64,000 nt of DNA from Allohahella marinimesophila (lineage in GTDB: Bacteria > Pseudomonadota > Gammaproteobacteria > Pseudomonadales > Oleiphilaceae), in contig NZ_BAABBO010000001.1 of the NCBI RefSeq assembly GCF_039538005.1, positions 248,001 through 312,000 on the forward strand, read 5' to 3'. The notes below the pieces were generated by a model. That model had not been told where the DNA came from. It saw only the letters and a program-made list of their open reading frames with translations, and searched no databases. Both the position numbers and the translations under genes were made by a program. Each line of letters begins with the position of its first letter. The first letter of the stretch is position 1. Of the stretch, positions 17,723 through 26,933 are shown in pieces.

Positions 17723-20689
17723 CTATTGCTCAGGTCGCTGCTGGCCTGAGCCGCTGAACAGTACCTCTGGCTCACCAATATAAAAGCCCTGTGCGTAATC
17801 GACGCCGAGGTGAGTCATGAGTTCGAGCACTGCCTTGCTTTCCACATACTCCGCACACACGCCCATTCCAGTCAGATGGGCGATCTCCGTAATCGACTTC
17901 ACCATTGCCAGATCCACAGGATCCTCGAATACGTCACGCACGAAACTACCGTCAATCTTGAGCAGATCGACCGGGAGGCTCTTGAGGTAGGAATAGGAGG
18001 AGAAACCGCTACCGAAATCATCCAGCGCGAACTTGAGGCCGTTGCGGCGCATGCTCATCAGGAAGTGCTTGGTATCGGTCAGGCTGGCTACGGCTGCGGA
18101 TTCAGTGATCTCGAAGCAGATCTTGTTTTCCGGTATCTCATAGCGCTTGAACATCGCTGTCAGGAATTGCTGGAAGTCCTGGCTCCCAATGGTTTGTGCG
18201 CTCAGATTGATATTGGCCTGACTCAGGGTTTCCAGGGCGCGTGGGTTCTGCTTCAGGAAGTCGAAATAGTGCTCGATCACCCAGCGATCGATGAGATTGA
18301 TGACATTGAAGCGCTCGGCGGCTGGTAGAAAAGCACCTGGGAGGAGCGTCTGATCACCGGCTTCGAATCGCACCAGCAGTTCGTAGGCGGCGCCTTTGCG
18401 TTGACGCTGTAGCGCCTGGATCGGCTGAGTGAACAGCCGTAGCTGATCCGCTTTGATGGCATTACGCAACTCGCCCACGAGAATCATCTCCCCCTGACGG
18501 ATGCGGACTGCGTGGCTCGCGTCCGAGTGCACGACCACGCGGTTCCGACCAGCATCCTTAGCGGCATAACACGCCGTATCAGCCAGGCTGAACAGATTCT
18601 CGAGCGTCGCAATTTCCTGGGTAATGGCAACGATGCCAATACTGACGCCGATGGAAAATGTCTTGCCCTGCCAGGCAAACTTGAAGTCGGCGACCGCTTC
18701 GCGCAGTCGATCACCCACCTTCTTCGCCTCGTCGAGGTCGCAATCGTTCAGGAGAATGGCGAACTCGTCTCCGCCAAAGCGTGCGATGGTGTCAGTATCC
18801 TTCACTATCGTGGAGAACTCCGAGGCCAGCAGCCTGAGCAGCTCATCACCCGCTGAGTGTCCGCCCGTGTCGTTGACGATCTTGAACTGATCGAGATCCA
18901 TGAACAGCATGGCGTGCTCGTGGTCGCCGGTCGCCGCCGTCTCTATGGCGCCCTGCACCTGCTTTTCGAACACCAGTCTGTTGATGAGACCTGTCAGCGC
19001 GTCGTGCTCGGCATAGTACTTCAGCTGGTCCTGATGCCGGCGGCGATCAGTGATATCGATGAGCGAGCCCTCGTAACCCATGCGTTCACCTGGCAGCTGC
19101 ACAGTATGCATGTTGAGGGTGCCCCAGAATTGATTGCCGAGGAGATCCCGGCAACTGGTCTCATAGCCGATAACCTGGCCATGATTTTTGAGACGTTTGT
19201 ACAACAGTCGGAACTCGACTGCAGATTCCGGGACCAGATTTTTCATGGTGGGCGCGAGCGTGGCGAGTTCGGCTTTACTGTGCGCCCCCATCAGCTTGAG
19301 AAAGGCCGAGTTGCATACCAGGAGCGTGCCATTTTCATCCAGCTGAAACAGGCCTTCCAGGGAATGCTCGTAAATCGTTCGATAGCTGTCGAGGTGGCGT
19401 ATCGCTGCATCCTGCGCCTCTTCCTTGAGCTTTCGTTCCAGGCGAATCCGATCGGCGAGCGCGAAACTCATCAGTGACACTGCGGTTATGGCACCGAAGT
19501 GCACGCTGTATTCACTGAACAGGGAGCGGTCAACCAGGCCGAATTTGCTCAGAATGAAGATCACGGCCGAAACGATAAAGACTGAAAATGCGGAAACATA
19601 CAGGCGTGCTGACTTGTGTCCCTGGATCAGCAGCCAAACACCGATGCAGTAGTTCAGGAAAGGGCTGACACCCACATTGAGCGTTGTGATTTTTATGGCC
19701 GCGGAGTAGGGGAGGACCAGGACCAGTACACAAATAAGGATATTTGCCGCGGCCAGCAACCTGAAAATCGAGGCAGCGCGTGGTGCAAAGCTCTCAAGGC
19801 CAAGGAATTCTCGGGTGAACAGCGCCAGTGATGCCAGGGTAAAATTTGCCGCCAGCATCAGCCCCTTCTCCTGCAGGAAAATGGAGGCGGGCCAGATGTA
19901 TTGAAATGCCAGGCCCAGCGTGCAGGCCTGAACAATAGCGTATCCACTCATGCACATGGCAAAGTAGAGATAGGATCGGTCGCCCACCGACAGGTAGAGC
20001 AGCAGATTTGTCAGTGCCATAATGGCAATAATGCCGATGAGTCCGCCAGAAAAGACGGCCTGGTCAAAGGTGTTCTCGCTGAAACCGGCCGGCGTCCACA
20101 GGTTTAGTGGTACCTGCACTGCCGAGTCCGTCTTGATACGCAACAATACGGCATATTCAGTGTCAGGCAGCACATCGATGGGAAAAATGAAGTTCGGGTG
20201 GGGCACTGGCCGCTGCGCAAAAATTTCCCGGTCACCCGTGTGGAAGTGAGCCGCTTGATCGAAAGGCTGTTCGCTACCGGCAGGCCGCGTGAGCACCACG
20301 GCATCGACGTGGTCCAGGAGGGAATATCCCACTTCCAGATAGTAAGTGGCTTGCTCTTTCAGGGTGTGGAACTCAAGCAGCTGAGGGATGAATAACCAAT
20401 GGACAGCGTCGCTGAAGCCCAGATTGACCGTCCGGCGGGTATAGGGCTTGAAAGTGTCCAGCTGGTCGAGCGCCTCGGCTTTAGAGAGCAAGCCCGCGGC
20501 ATCCTCCAGGTGCAGAAGATCCGTTCCCTCAAGCACTCGGCCTGGCTGACTGTCGCTCTCGGCTTCTGCGAGCTGTATGCAAAGTACAACCGCAACGAAT
20601 AAAACTGCGGCCACTGGGAGGCGGCACAGATGGCTCCATTGGAAGCGCAAGCGTGGAGCACTGGAGTGTCGTGGCATGTTCCTTGCCAT
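17723..20689 (-). CDS. 7TM-DISM receptor with PAS, GGDEF and EAL domains
   Basis: An inner-membrane cyclic-di-GMP enzyme. In order: signal sequence (about 22-45), periplasmic 7TMR-DISMED2 sensor (about 55-190), seven-helix 7TM-DISM block (about 200-410), PAS (about 430-550), GGDEF (about 565-725) and EAL (about 735-980). The cyclase motif ARFGGDEFAIL is intact, but the inhibitory site reads KDTD rather than RxxD. The phosphodiesterase has YELLVRF, NLSAQ, FEITES, LDDFGSGFSSY and KIDGSFV, so it looks competent. An upstream GTG at 20725 is the longest start; ATG 20689 or 20677 better fits a signal peptide. Confidence 0.9.
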   Translation of the reverse strand: MARNMPRHSSAPRLRFQWSHLCRLPVAAVLFVAVVLCIQLAEAESDSQPGRVLEGTDLLHLEDAAGLLSKAEALDQLDTFKPYTRRTVNLGFSDAVHWLFIPQLLEFHTLKEQATYYLEVGYSLLDHVDAVVLTRPAGSEQPFDQAAHFHTGDREIFAQRPVPHPNFIFPIDVLPDTEYAVLLRIKTDSAVQVPLNLWTPAGFSENTFDQAVFSGGLIGIIAIMALTNLLLYLSVGDRSYLYFAMCMSGYAIVQACTLGLAFQYIWPASIFLQEKGLMLAANFTLASLALFTREFLGLESFAPRAASIFRLLAAANILICVLVLVLPYSAAIKITTLNVGVSPFLNYCIGVWLLIQGHKSARLYVSAFSVFIVSAVIFILSKFGLVDRSLFSEYSVHFGAITAVSLMSFALADRIRLERKLKEEAQDAAIRHLDSYRTIYEHSLEGLFQLDENGTLLVCNSAFLKLMGAHSKAELATLAPTMKNLVPESAVEFRLLYKRLKNHGQVIGYETSCRDLLGNQFWGTLNMHTVQLPGERMGYEGSLIDITDRRRHQDQLKYYAEHDALTGLINRLVFEKQVQGAIETAATGDHEHAMLFMDLDQFKIVNDTGGHSAGDELLRLLASEFSTIVKDTDTIARFGGDEFAILLNDCDLDEAKKVGDRLREAVADFKFAWQGKTFSIGVSIGIVAITQEIATLENLFSLADTACYAAKDAGRNRVVVHSDASHAVRIRQGEMILVGELRNAIKADQLRLFTQPIQALQRQRKGAAYELLVRFEAGDQTLLPGAFLPAAERFNVINLIDRWVIEHYFDFLKQNPRALETLSQANINLSAQTIGSQDFQQFLTAMFKRYEIPENKICFEITESAAVASLTDTKHFLMSMRRNGLKFALDDFGSGFSSYSYLKSLPVDLLKIDGSFVRDVFEDPVDLAMVKSITEIAHLTGMGVCAEYVESKAVLELMTHLGVDYAQGFYIGEPEVLFSGSGQQRPEQ

Positions 20690-20806
20690 AGATCGGGCGT
20701 CCCTAGAATGTGACAACCGTTCCACAGCGCACGAACTGAACGGTTTACATGTCGCAGGATGCCAGATGCCACGATCTGGGGCTATGCAAGAAACTGGTGT
20801 CCCGCG

Positions 20807-22669
20807 TCAGAATCGGAGTGTAGCGTCATCGATCTGTTTGGCCAAGGCAAGTGTGAGTCGGACATAGCGGCTCTTGTCAGGGTGGAGCACGTATAGGCTA
20901 TCGCCAGGCCGAGCTGAGTACCCAAGTTTTTTCAGGTCCACTTTCTTGTATTTGAAGGTCGCCGTCTTCTCGATTTCGGGTGTCACCCTGAGAAAGACTG
21001 GTAAAGCATAACGAGGCAGGCGCTCTTCCAGAAAAAGCAATAGTGAGTTGGTGTCGAGCCCGGCAGAGGGTTCTGCCAAGGTGACGGTCGCCATGCCCAC
21101 TCGGCCGCTGCCTTCGGGTATTTCAACGCCGTAGACAATCACTTCGCCGATATTATTGAAATCATCGAGAATATTTTCGACCTCTGTAGTCGAAACATTC
21201 TCACCCTTCCAGCGAAAAGTATCGCCCATGCGGTCAACGAATTGCAGATGTCGCCAGCCGATACTTCGGAGTACATCGCCGGTATTGAACCAGGCATCGG
21301 CTTTTTTGAAAGCGTCTCGAACGATGGCCTGTTCAGTGGCCTCTGACTGACTGTAGCCCTCGAACTTCCAGCGCTCGGTGATCTCGCCGAGTAGCAGGCC
21401 TGGTTCGCCCTGGGCAACCCTGGTGAGCTGGCCGTGCTTGTTCCGCACCGGCTCACGAGTGCCTTCCTTGTATTGAACGAGGGCAAAGGGCGCGGTGGAA
21501 AAACCTACCGTATTGTCGAGGTTCAGAAAGTTGCTGAATCCGATATTGCCTTCACTGGCGGCGTAGAGCTCCGAGACCTGTTTGATGCCGAAGCGCTTTT
21601 TGAACGGTTTCCAGATGCTGGGTCTCAAGCCGTTCCCAATCATCCTTGTAAGCCGATGTTGCTTGTCTCTTGGGCTTGGGGCTTGTGCGAGCAGGTAGCG
21701 ACAGAGTTCTCCGACGTAGCCGAACACCGTGGCATCGAAGCGGCGAACGTCATCCCAGAACTGGGTGGCTGAAAACTTTCGTCGAATGGCTATCGCACAG
21801 GAGCCTGCCAATGCAGCACCCCAGCAGACCAGAAGCCCTGTGCCATGATAGAGGGGCAGAGGCACGTAAACGACATCATCGGGCTTGAGCGCAAGGGCCA
21901 TATGGCCAAAGCCACCGTAGGCCTTGAACCACTTGAGATGACTGCTTGGCGCCGCCTTGGGTAATCCTGTCGTGCCAGAAGTGAACAGATACACTGCCGT
22001 ATCCCCGGCTACCGGTCGATTCAGAACGCGAGGTTCGTCAGAGCGATAGCTGTCTACGGCGGAGATGAGATTGACGAAGTGCTCAGGCGTCTTGTGTCGA
22101 CGTTTCCACTGCTTGAACGCGCTCTCACTGAGGATGTCTATATCGGGTACGAACAGCTTGAATTCAAAATCCAGCGCGCTTGGAGAAGTGGCAGCAGCCG
22201 TTGCGGTATGCCAGGCCTCCATCTGTTCTTCGCCGATGATGACTGCGCGAGGTCTTGTGAGGGTAAGTGAATGAACCAGGCCTTCGCTGCGTTGGGCGGT
22301 ATTGAACATTGCGCAGGCTGCGCCAAGTTTGGCAGCGGCCATGATGATCGCCAGAACTTCCGGCCGGTTTTGCATGTTGAGCGCGATGACATCACCGCGC
22401 TCTATGCCAAGCGCATGCAGGTAGTTCGCGGTCTTGTTGACGAGCGCATTGAGCTGGCTGTATGAAATGGCTCTTGATTCATACAATATTGCGGTGACAT
22501 CGCCGTGTTTGTTGGCGTTATTTACCAGAATGTCGCCCATGGTCAGGTCAGCCTGCTCCCTGATAAGCGCAAAGTAATAGGCGCCCTTCAGAATCGATGG
22601 CAGACGTCTTACGACAGCTGGCAGCTTCCTGACAATATCCGTCAGGCCGATGCGCTCGCCTTCACTCAT
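20807..22669 (-). CDS. FATP-type long-chain acyl-CoA synthetase, end of atu operon
   Basis: An AMP-binding enzyme activating a carboxylic acid to its CoA ester; in this operon the substrate may be citronellate/geranate or a fatty acid. AMP-binding loop YLFTSGTTGLPKAA, PLPLYHGTGLL and the FATP signature region DRMGDTFRWKGENVSTTEVE are visible, and 620 aa is the usual FATP length. The start is ATG 22669, whose ATG overlaps the atuF stop by 8 nt; a longer frame to 22780 would run deep into atuF. Its operon position matches atuH of Pseudomonas aeruginosa; orthology to AtuH is inference. Confidence 0.88.
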   Translation of the reverse strand: MSEGERIGLTDIVRKLPAVVRRLPSILKGAYYFALIREQADLTMGDILVNNANKHGDVTAILYESRAISYSQLNALVNKTANYLHALGIERGDVIALNMQNRPEVLAIIMAAAKLGAACAMFNTAQRSEGLVHSLTLTRPRAVIIGEEQMEAWHTATAAATSPSALDFEFKLFVPDIDILSESAFKQWKRRHKTPEHFVNLISAVDSYRSDEPRVLNRPVAGDTAVYLFTSGTTGLPKAAPSSHLKWFKAYGGFGHMALALKPDDVVYVPLPLYHGTGLLVCWGAALAGSCAIAIRRKFSATQFWDDVRRFDATVFGYVGELCRYLLAQAPSPRDKQHRLTRMIGNGLRPSIWKPFKKRFGIKQVSELYAASEGNIGFSNFLNLDNTVGFSTAPFALVQYKEGTREPVRNKHGQLTRVAQGEPGLLLGEITERWKFEGYSQSEATEQAIVRDAFKKADAWFNTGDVLRSIGWRHLQFVDRMGDTFRWKGENVSTTEVENILDDFNNIGEVIVYGVEIPEGSGRVGMATVTLAEPSAGLDTNSLLLFLEERLPRYALPVFLRVTPEIEKTATFKYKKVDLKKLGYSARPGDSLYVLHPDKSRYVRLTLALAKQIDDATLRF

Positions 22670-24785
22670 CGCTTTGAATCTCAATCTCTGCAAGCAACTG
22701 ACGGCCCTTGACCTGCGTGCCGGCATTGACATGCACGGCTGACAGTCTGCCACTGGCATTGGCTCTGAGTGGATGTTCAATTTTCATGGCTTCGAGCGTG
22801 AACAGCAGATCACCCTGTTTCACAATGTCTCCTTCGCTTGCATGAGCGGCAATGACCAATCCGTCCATTGAAGCATAAATTCGTCCATCTCCAACACTGG
22901 CAGCAGAACTCTTTCGCTGCCGGGTGACATCGACAAATGCATGGTGCGCGATAGTGCCGGCGCTCCTCACCTTGAGCCACACGGTCCGGCTGGCTTCCGG
23001 ACCCTTCAGGATGAAAGGTACACGTAAACGGCATCTGTCGATGAGGACGAGAAGAGCGTCTGCCTCGGTGGCTAGCACAACGAGTTCATGTGTTCCCTCA
23101 TCCGTGCTGATGTCGAAGGATGGGTGTGCCTGATGCTGATGGCCCATGGATACACCAGCTGCCCTTCGGCGCAGCCTGATCGTCTGGGGTGGCGTTTCAC
23201 CACCCTCAGCCTGGAGGATGATGTTGGCAGCGACCGGCACCGCGAGGGCGCCCGTCGCGCTCAGCCCAGTGGCTCGCGGATCAGATTTGAAGTAGATCAC
23301 CAGCGCTGCCAGGGCCAGGGCCAGGCCGGCATCATCTTTCGCAATATTCAGTGTCTGGCTCTGCTGTTGTAAAAAAGCAGTCGTCGTACGGCCGGCTATA
23401 AACTCGCTGTTGCCTAAGATAGCACCGAGAAACGACAGGTTGCTGGTCAGACCGAAGAGCGTCATGTTTTCCAGACCTTTGATCAGATGCCGACGCGCGG
23501 TCTCACGATCTGGGCCGAAACCAATGACCTTGGCGAGCATGGGATCGTAGTAGGGTGAAATCGTCTGCCCGCTCAGGAAGCCGTCGTCCACACGGAGGCC
23601 ACCGCTGCGGGCCGCGAGTGGAGTGGGTGATGCGCTGAAGTCGGTCAGCAGCCCCAGTTCATCGACGTTCTGCCCATGGTGTTGCCACAGTGCAATGTGG
23701 CCCGTTTGCGGCAGGAAATCACGGGCAGGGTCTTCGGCGTATACCCGCACTTCGATGGCATGCCCGCGCAGCACGATGTCGCTCTGTTGCAATTCGAGCT
23801 TGCGTCCAGCAGCTACTTCGATCTGCATGGCCACGAGGTCGAGCCCCGTCACCATTTCGGTGACCGGATGCTCAACCTGTAAACGCGTATTCATTTCCAG
23901 AAAATAGAAGTCACCACTTCGGTCCAGAAGGAACTCCACGGTGCCCGCGCCATAATAGCCACAGCTTCTGGCGGCGCGGACGGCTGCTTCGCCCATCTTT
24001 TGCCTCAGTGCTTCGCTTACTACAGGCGAGGGCGCTTCTTCGACGACTTTCTGATGGCGCCGCTGAATGGAGCAGTCGCGTTCACCAAGATGGATAGTAT
24101 TGCCATATCGGTCGGCCATGACCTGAATTTCGATGTGGCGTGGTTCGATGACCGCTTTTTCGAGAATAACCTCATCGCTGCCAAAGGCGTTGAGCGCCTC
24201 GGACCGCGCCGTTTTCAATTGCGCCTCGAAATCAGCAGCCTTCTCGACCAGCCGCATACCACGACCGCCACCACCCGCTGAAGCCTTGATCATTAGCGGA
24301 TAGCCAATCCGGTCTGCCGCTGCCTTGAGTGTGTCGGTGTCCTGTGCGGCGTCTTCATAGCCAGGTATGCAGGGCACGCCGGCTTCGAGCATGGCGACCT
24401 TCGACAGTCGCTTGCTGCCCATGAGCTCGATGGCATCGGCAGGCGGGCCAATGAATACGACACCAGCGGATTCGCAGGCACTGGCGAAAGCGGTATTTTC
24501 CGAGAGGAAACCATACCCGGGGTGCACTGCGCCGGCACCAGTGGCGTGACAGGCCGCGACGATCTGGGCAATATCGAGATAGCTCTCGCTGCTGGAGGAC
24601 CCCTTCAGCGCATAAGCGTCGTCGGCCAGTCGAACATGGGCCGAATCGGCATCCGGTTCACTGTAAACAGCAATGGCTCGATAACCGAGCCGTTGCGCTG
24701 TGCGTATTACCCGGCAGGCGATTTCTCCCCGATTGGCAATCAGAATGCTGTCGAACTGGTGAATCTCTATTTCGCGCTCATTCAT
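22662..24785 (-). CDS. atuF: geranyl-CoA carboxylase alpha (biotin) subunit
   Basis: The biotin carboxylase/carrier subunit of geranyl-CoA carboxylase in acyclic terpene breakdown. The N-terminal SILIANRGEIACRVIRTA, the ATP-grasp glycine loop KASAGGGGRGMR, HQKVVEEAPSP and EMNTRLQVEHPVTEM are intact. Near the C-terminus the biotinyl motif LEAMKIEHPL carries the acceptor Lys. 707 aa is long for acetyl-CoA carboxylase AccC and right for acyl-CoA carboxylase alpha chains. It starts 4 nt inside atuE. The methylcrotonyl enzyme is closely similar; the atuA-E neighbours decide the name. Confidence 0.9.
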   Translation of the reverse strand: MNEREIEIHQFDSILIANRGEIACRVIRTAQRLGYRAIAVYSEPDADSAHVRLADDAYALKGSSSSESYLDIAQIVAACHATGAGAVHPGYGFLSENTAFASACESAGVVFIGPPADAIELMGSKRLSKVAMLEAGVPCIPGYEDAAQDTDTLKAAADRIGYPLMIKASAGGGGRGMRLVEKAADFEAQLKTARSEALNAFGSDEVILEKAVIEPRHIEIQVMADRYGNTIHLGERDCSIQRRHQKVVEEAPSPVVSEALRQKMGEAAVRAARSCGYYGAGTVEFLLDRSGDFYFLEMNTRLQVEHPVTEMVTGLDLVAMQIEVAAGRKLELQQSDIVLRGHAIEVRVYAEDPARDFLPQTGHIALWQHHGQNVDELGLLTDFSASPTPLAARSGGLRVDDGFLSGQTISPYYDPMLAKVIGFGPDRETARRHLIKGLENMTLFGLTSNLSFLGAILGNSEFIAGRTTTAFLQQQSQTLNIAKDDAGLALALAALVIYFKSDPRATGLSATGALAVPVAANIILQAEGGETPPQTIRLRRRAAGVSMGHQHQAHPSFDISTDEGTHELVVLATEADALLVLIDRCRLRVPFILKGPEASRTVWLKVRSAGTIAHHAFVDVTRQRKSSAASVGDGRIYASMDGLVIAAHASEGDIVKQGDLLFTLEAMKIEHPLRANASGRLSAVHVNAGTQVKGRQLLAEIEIQSDE

Positions 24786-25684
24786 TGCTGATCACCTTCC
24801 CATCGTGGCTTGCGCTTTTCCATGAAGGCCATAGTGCCCTCGGCGCCTTCATCCCCGCGAACTGCAGCACTGAAGCCGAGCGCAGCCGCATCGAGAATGT
24901 CATGCAGTGGTTCACGGGAGGGTGGGTCTACACGATGCAGCAATGCCTTTGTCTCACGGCTCGCCCTTGGTGCGCAGCGACGAATCTCCGCAATGACGGC
25001 TTCCACCCGTCCCTCGAGCGCTTCGGCCGAATCTACCGTGTCATGGATAACGCCGAGTCGTAGCGCTTCATCCGCACCGAAGCGACGTCCGAGCAAAGCC
25101 AGTGACCGGGCCTGGGTGAGACCGATCCGACGCACGACGAAGGGGGCGATCTGTGCCGGCAATATACCGAGGCTGGTTTCCGGCAGCCCAAAGCGGGTGT
25201 CAGGAGCAGCGATGGCGTGGTCGCTGACACAGGCGAGGCCGAACCCACCCCCCAGCACAGCGCCATCCAGCGCTACCACCACGGCACATGGCGCTTGATC
25301 GATAGTCATGAGCATTGTACCGAAGGCACGATTCAATGCAGCGAAAGGGTCGGAAGCGATCTGCTGTGAACTCGTTTGCTGCAAGCCTTCGACCGCATGG
25401 CTGGACGCATTGCCTGCTGAGGAGCGCTGTCTTGCCCCGGCCATGTCGCTGATATCGGCACCGGCGCAGAAGTGCTGCCCCTCGCCTGAGATGACCACGA
25501 CGCGAACGGTCTCTGCCGTCAAAATGGCCGAGGCATTACGTTCGTCGATGGCTTCAAAGACCGCGATGAGTTCCTTCACCATCTGTAGGCTCATGGCGTT
25601 GCGAACCTTTGGCCGTGACAGCACGACGCGCAGCACGCCCTGGGAGAAATCGAGTTTTAGCGTGTCCGTAGCTGGAAAGTTCAT
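24782..25684 (-). CDS. atuE: isohexenylglutaconyl-CoA hydratase
   Basis: A crotonase-family hydratase that adds water to isohexenylglutaconyl-CoA after geranyl-CoA carboxylation. Crotonase features are VVISGEGQHFCAGADISDM (about 64-82) forming the oxyanion hole and ALDGAVLGGGFGLACVSDHA (about 134-153), with ETSLGILPAQIAPFVVRR for the acid/base region. 300 aa is slightly long because of a Ser/Ala-rich insert (GARQRSSAGNASSHA). Overlaps of 4 nt with both atuD and atuF indicate coupled translation. The name rests largely on operon order. Confidence 0.87.
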   Translation of the reverse strand: MNFPATDTLKLDFSQGVLRVVLSRPKVRNAMSLQMVKELIAVFEAIDERNASAILTAETVRVVVISGEGQHFCAGADISDMAGARQRSSAGNASSHAVEGLQQTSSQQIASDPFAALNRAFGTMLMTIDQAPCAVVVALDGAVLGGGFGLACVSDHAIAAPDTRFGLPETSLGILPAQIAPFVVRRIGLTQARSLALLGRRFGADEALRLGVIHDTVDSAEALEGRVEAVIAEIRRCAPRASRETKALLHRVDPPSREPLHDILDAAALGFSAAVRGDEGAEGTMAFMEKRKPRWEGDQQ

Positions 25685-26901
25685 TTCAGTACCTCCTGTG
25701 TGGCAGCCTCGACATTGGCGACAGCTGCTGCGGCTGCCACTGGCGACTTTTTCTTGCCGGGGAGGGTACCCATCAGCTTGCAGATGATACCGAGCATGAT
25801 TTCGTCAGCACCGCCGCCTATGGAGACCAGCCGAACGTCCCTGAAAGCCCGGGAGATCTGGTTTTCCCACATGAAGCCCATGCCACCCCAGTACTGCAGG
25901 CAGCTGTCCGTGACTTCCCGGCCAAGTCGACCAGCCTTGAGCTTGGCCATCGAGGCAAGATTGGTGACGTCCTTGCCCGAGACATAGAGCTCGCAGGCCT
26001 GGTAGGTAAGGGCCCTGAGACATTCGATTTCCGTCTGTAACTCGGCCAGACGAAAATGGATCACCTGGTTGTCGATCAGGGGCTGGCCGAAAGTCTTGCG
26101 TTCGCGACAGTACTTGATGGTTTCATTCACGCAACTTTCCAGTGCCTTGAGGATATTGGCAGCCCCCCACAAGCGTTCTTCCTGAAACTGCAGCATCTGC
26201 AACATGAAACCGGTGCCCTCGGCGCCAATACGATAGCGCTGGGGTACGCGCACCTCGTCGAAAAACACCTGAGCCGTTTCTGACGAGCGCATTCCCAGCT
26301 TGTCCAGGTGCTTGGACAGGCTGATGCCAGGGGTATTCATGGGCACGACGATCAGCGTTTTGTTCTTGTGCGGCTTGTCGTCACTGGTGTTGGCAAGCAG
26401 ACAGATGAAGTCGGCCTGAGGCGAGTTGGTGATCCACATCTTGTGGCCATTGATGATGTAGTCGTCGCCATCCTTGCGTGCCGTCGTTTTCAGTCCGGCA
26501 ACATCCGAACCTGCACCGGTTTCGCTGACGCCAATACAGCCAATGGCCTCGCCAGTGATGGAGGGTGCCAGAAACTCGCGCTTGAGTTCGTCGGACCCAA
26601 ATCTGGCAATGGCAGGCGTGCACATGTCAGTCTGCACCCCAATAGCCAGGGGAATACCGCCGGCCCAGGCCGTGCCAAGTTCTTCTGCGGCCACCAGGTT
26701 ATAGGAGTAGTCGAGACCCAGCCCGCCATACTTCTCTGGTTTGTGAATACCCAGCAGACCAAGAGCGCCCATTTTCTTGAAGATCTCACGCATCGGAAAG
26801 CGGCCCTCTGCCTCCCAGTCTGCGACGTGAGGATTGATCTCCTGTTCGACGAACTGACGCACGGTCCGGCGAATTTCGTTATGTTCCTGGGTAAACAGCA
26901 T
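25681..26901 (-). CDS. atuD: citronellyl-CoA dehydrogenase
   Basis: An acyl-CoA dehydrogenase that oxidises citronellyl-CoA to geranyl-CoA. The FAD/substrate loop GVSETGAGSDVAGLKTTA, YCRERKTFGQPL and CLQYWGGMGFMWENQ are diagnostic. The C-terminal MCAD-type Glu is absent (SIGGGADEIMLGI); a Glu in KALESCVNETIKY sits where LCAD/IVD enzymes carry the base. An Ala-rich tail of about 30 residues (KKSPVAAAAAVANVE) is unusual for the family. It lies 32 nt after atuC and overlaps atuE by 4 nt. Confidence 0.9.
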   Translation of the reverse strand: MLFTQEHNEIRRTVRQFVEQEINPHVADWEAEGRFPMREIFKKMGALGLLGIHKPEKYGGLGLDYSYNLVAAEELGTAWAGGIPLAIGVQTDMCTPAIARFGSDELKREFLAPSITGEAIGCIGVSETGAGSDVAGLKTTARKDGDDYIINGHKMWITNSPQADFICLLANTSDDKPHKNKTLIVVPMNTPGISLSKHLDKLGMRSSETAQVFFDEVRVPQRYRIGAEGTGFMLQMLQFQEERLWGAANILKALESCVNETIKYCRERKTFGQPLIDNQVIHFRLAELQTEIECLRALTYQACELYVSGKDVTNLASMAKLKAGRLGREVTDSCLQYWGGMGFMWENQISRAFRDVRLVSIGGGADEIMLGIICKLMGTLPGKKKSPVAAAAAVANVEAATQEVLK

Positions 26902-26933
26902 CTGGCTACTCCCGTAATTTGAATTGTTTTGAA

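Noticed and set aside
22670..22780. N-terminal extension of the acyl-CoA synthetase frame
   Set aside because: It lies within atuF, encodes Cys/Arg-rich sequence unlike the family, and ATG 22669 gives the normal protein length and operon overlap.
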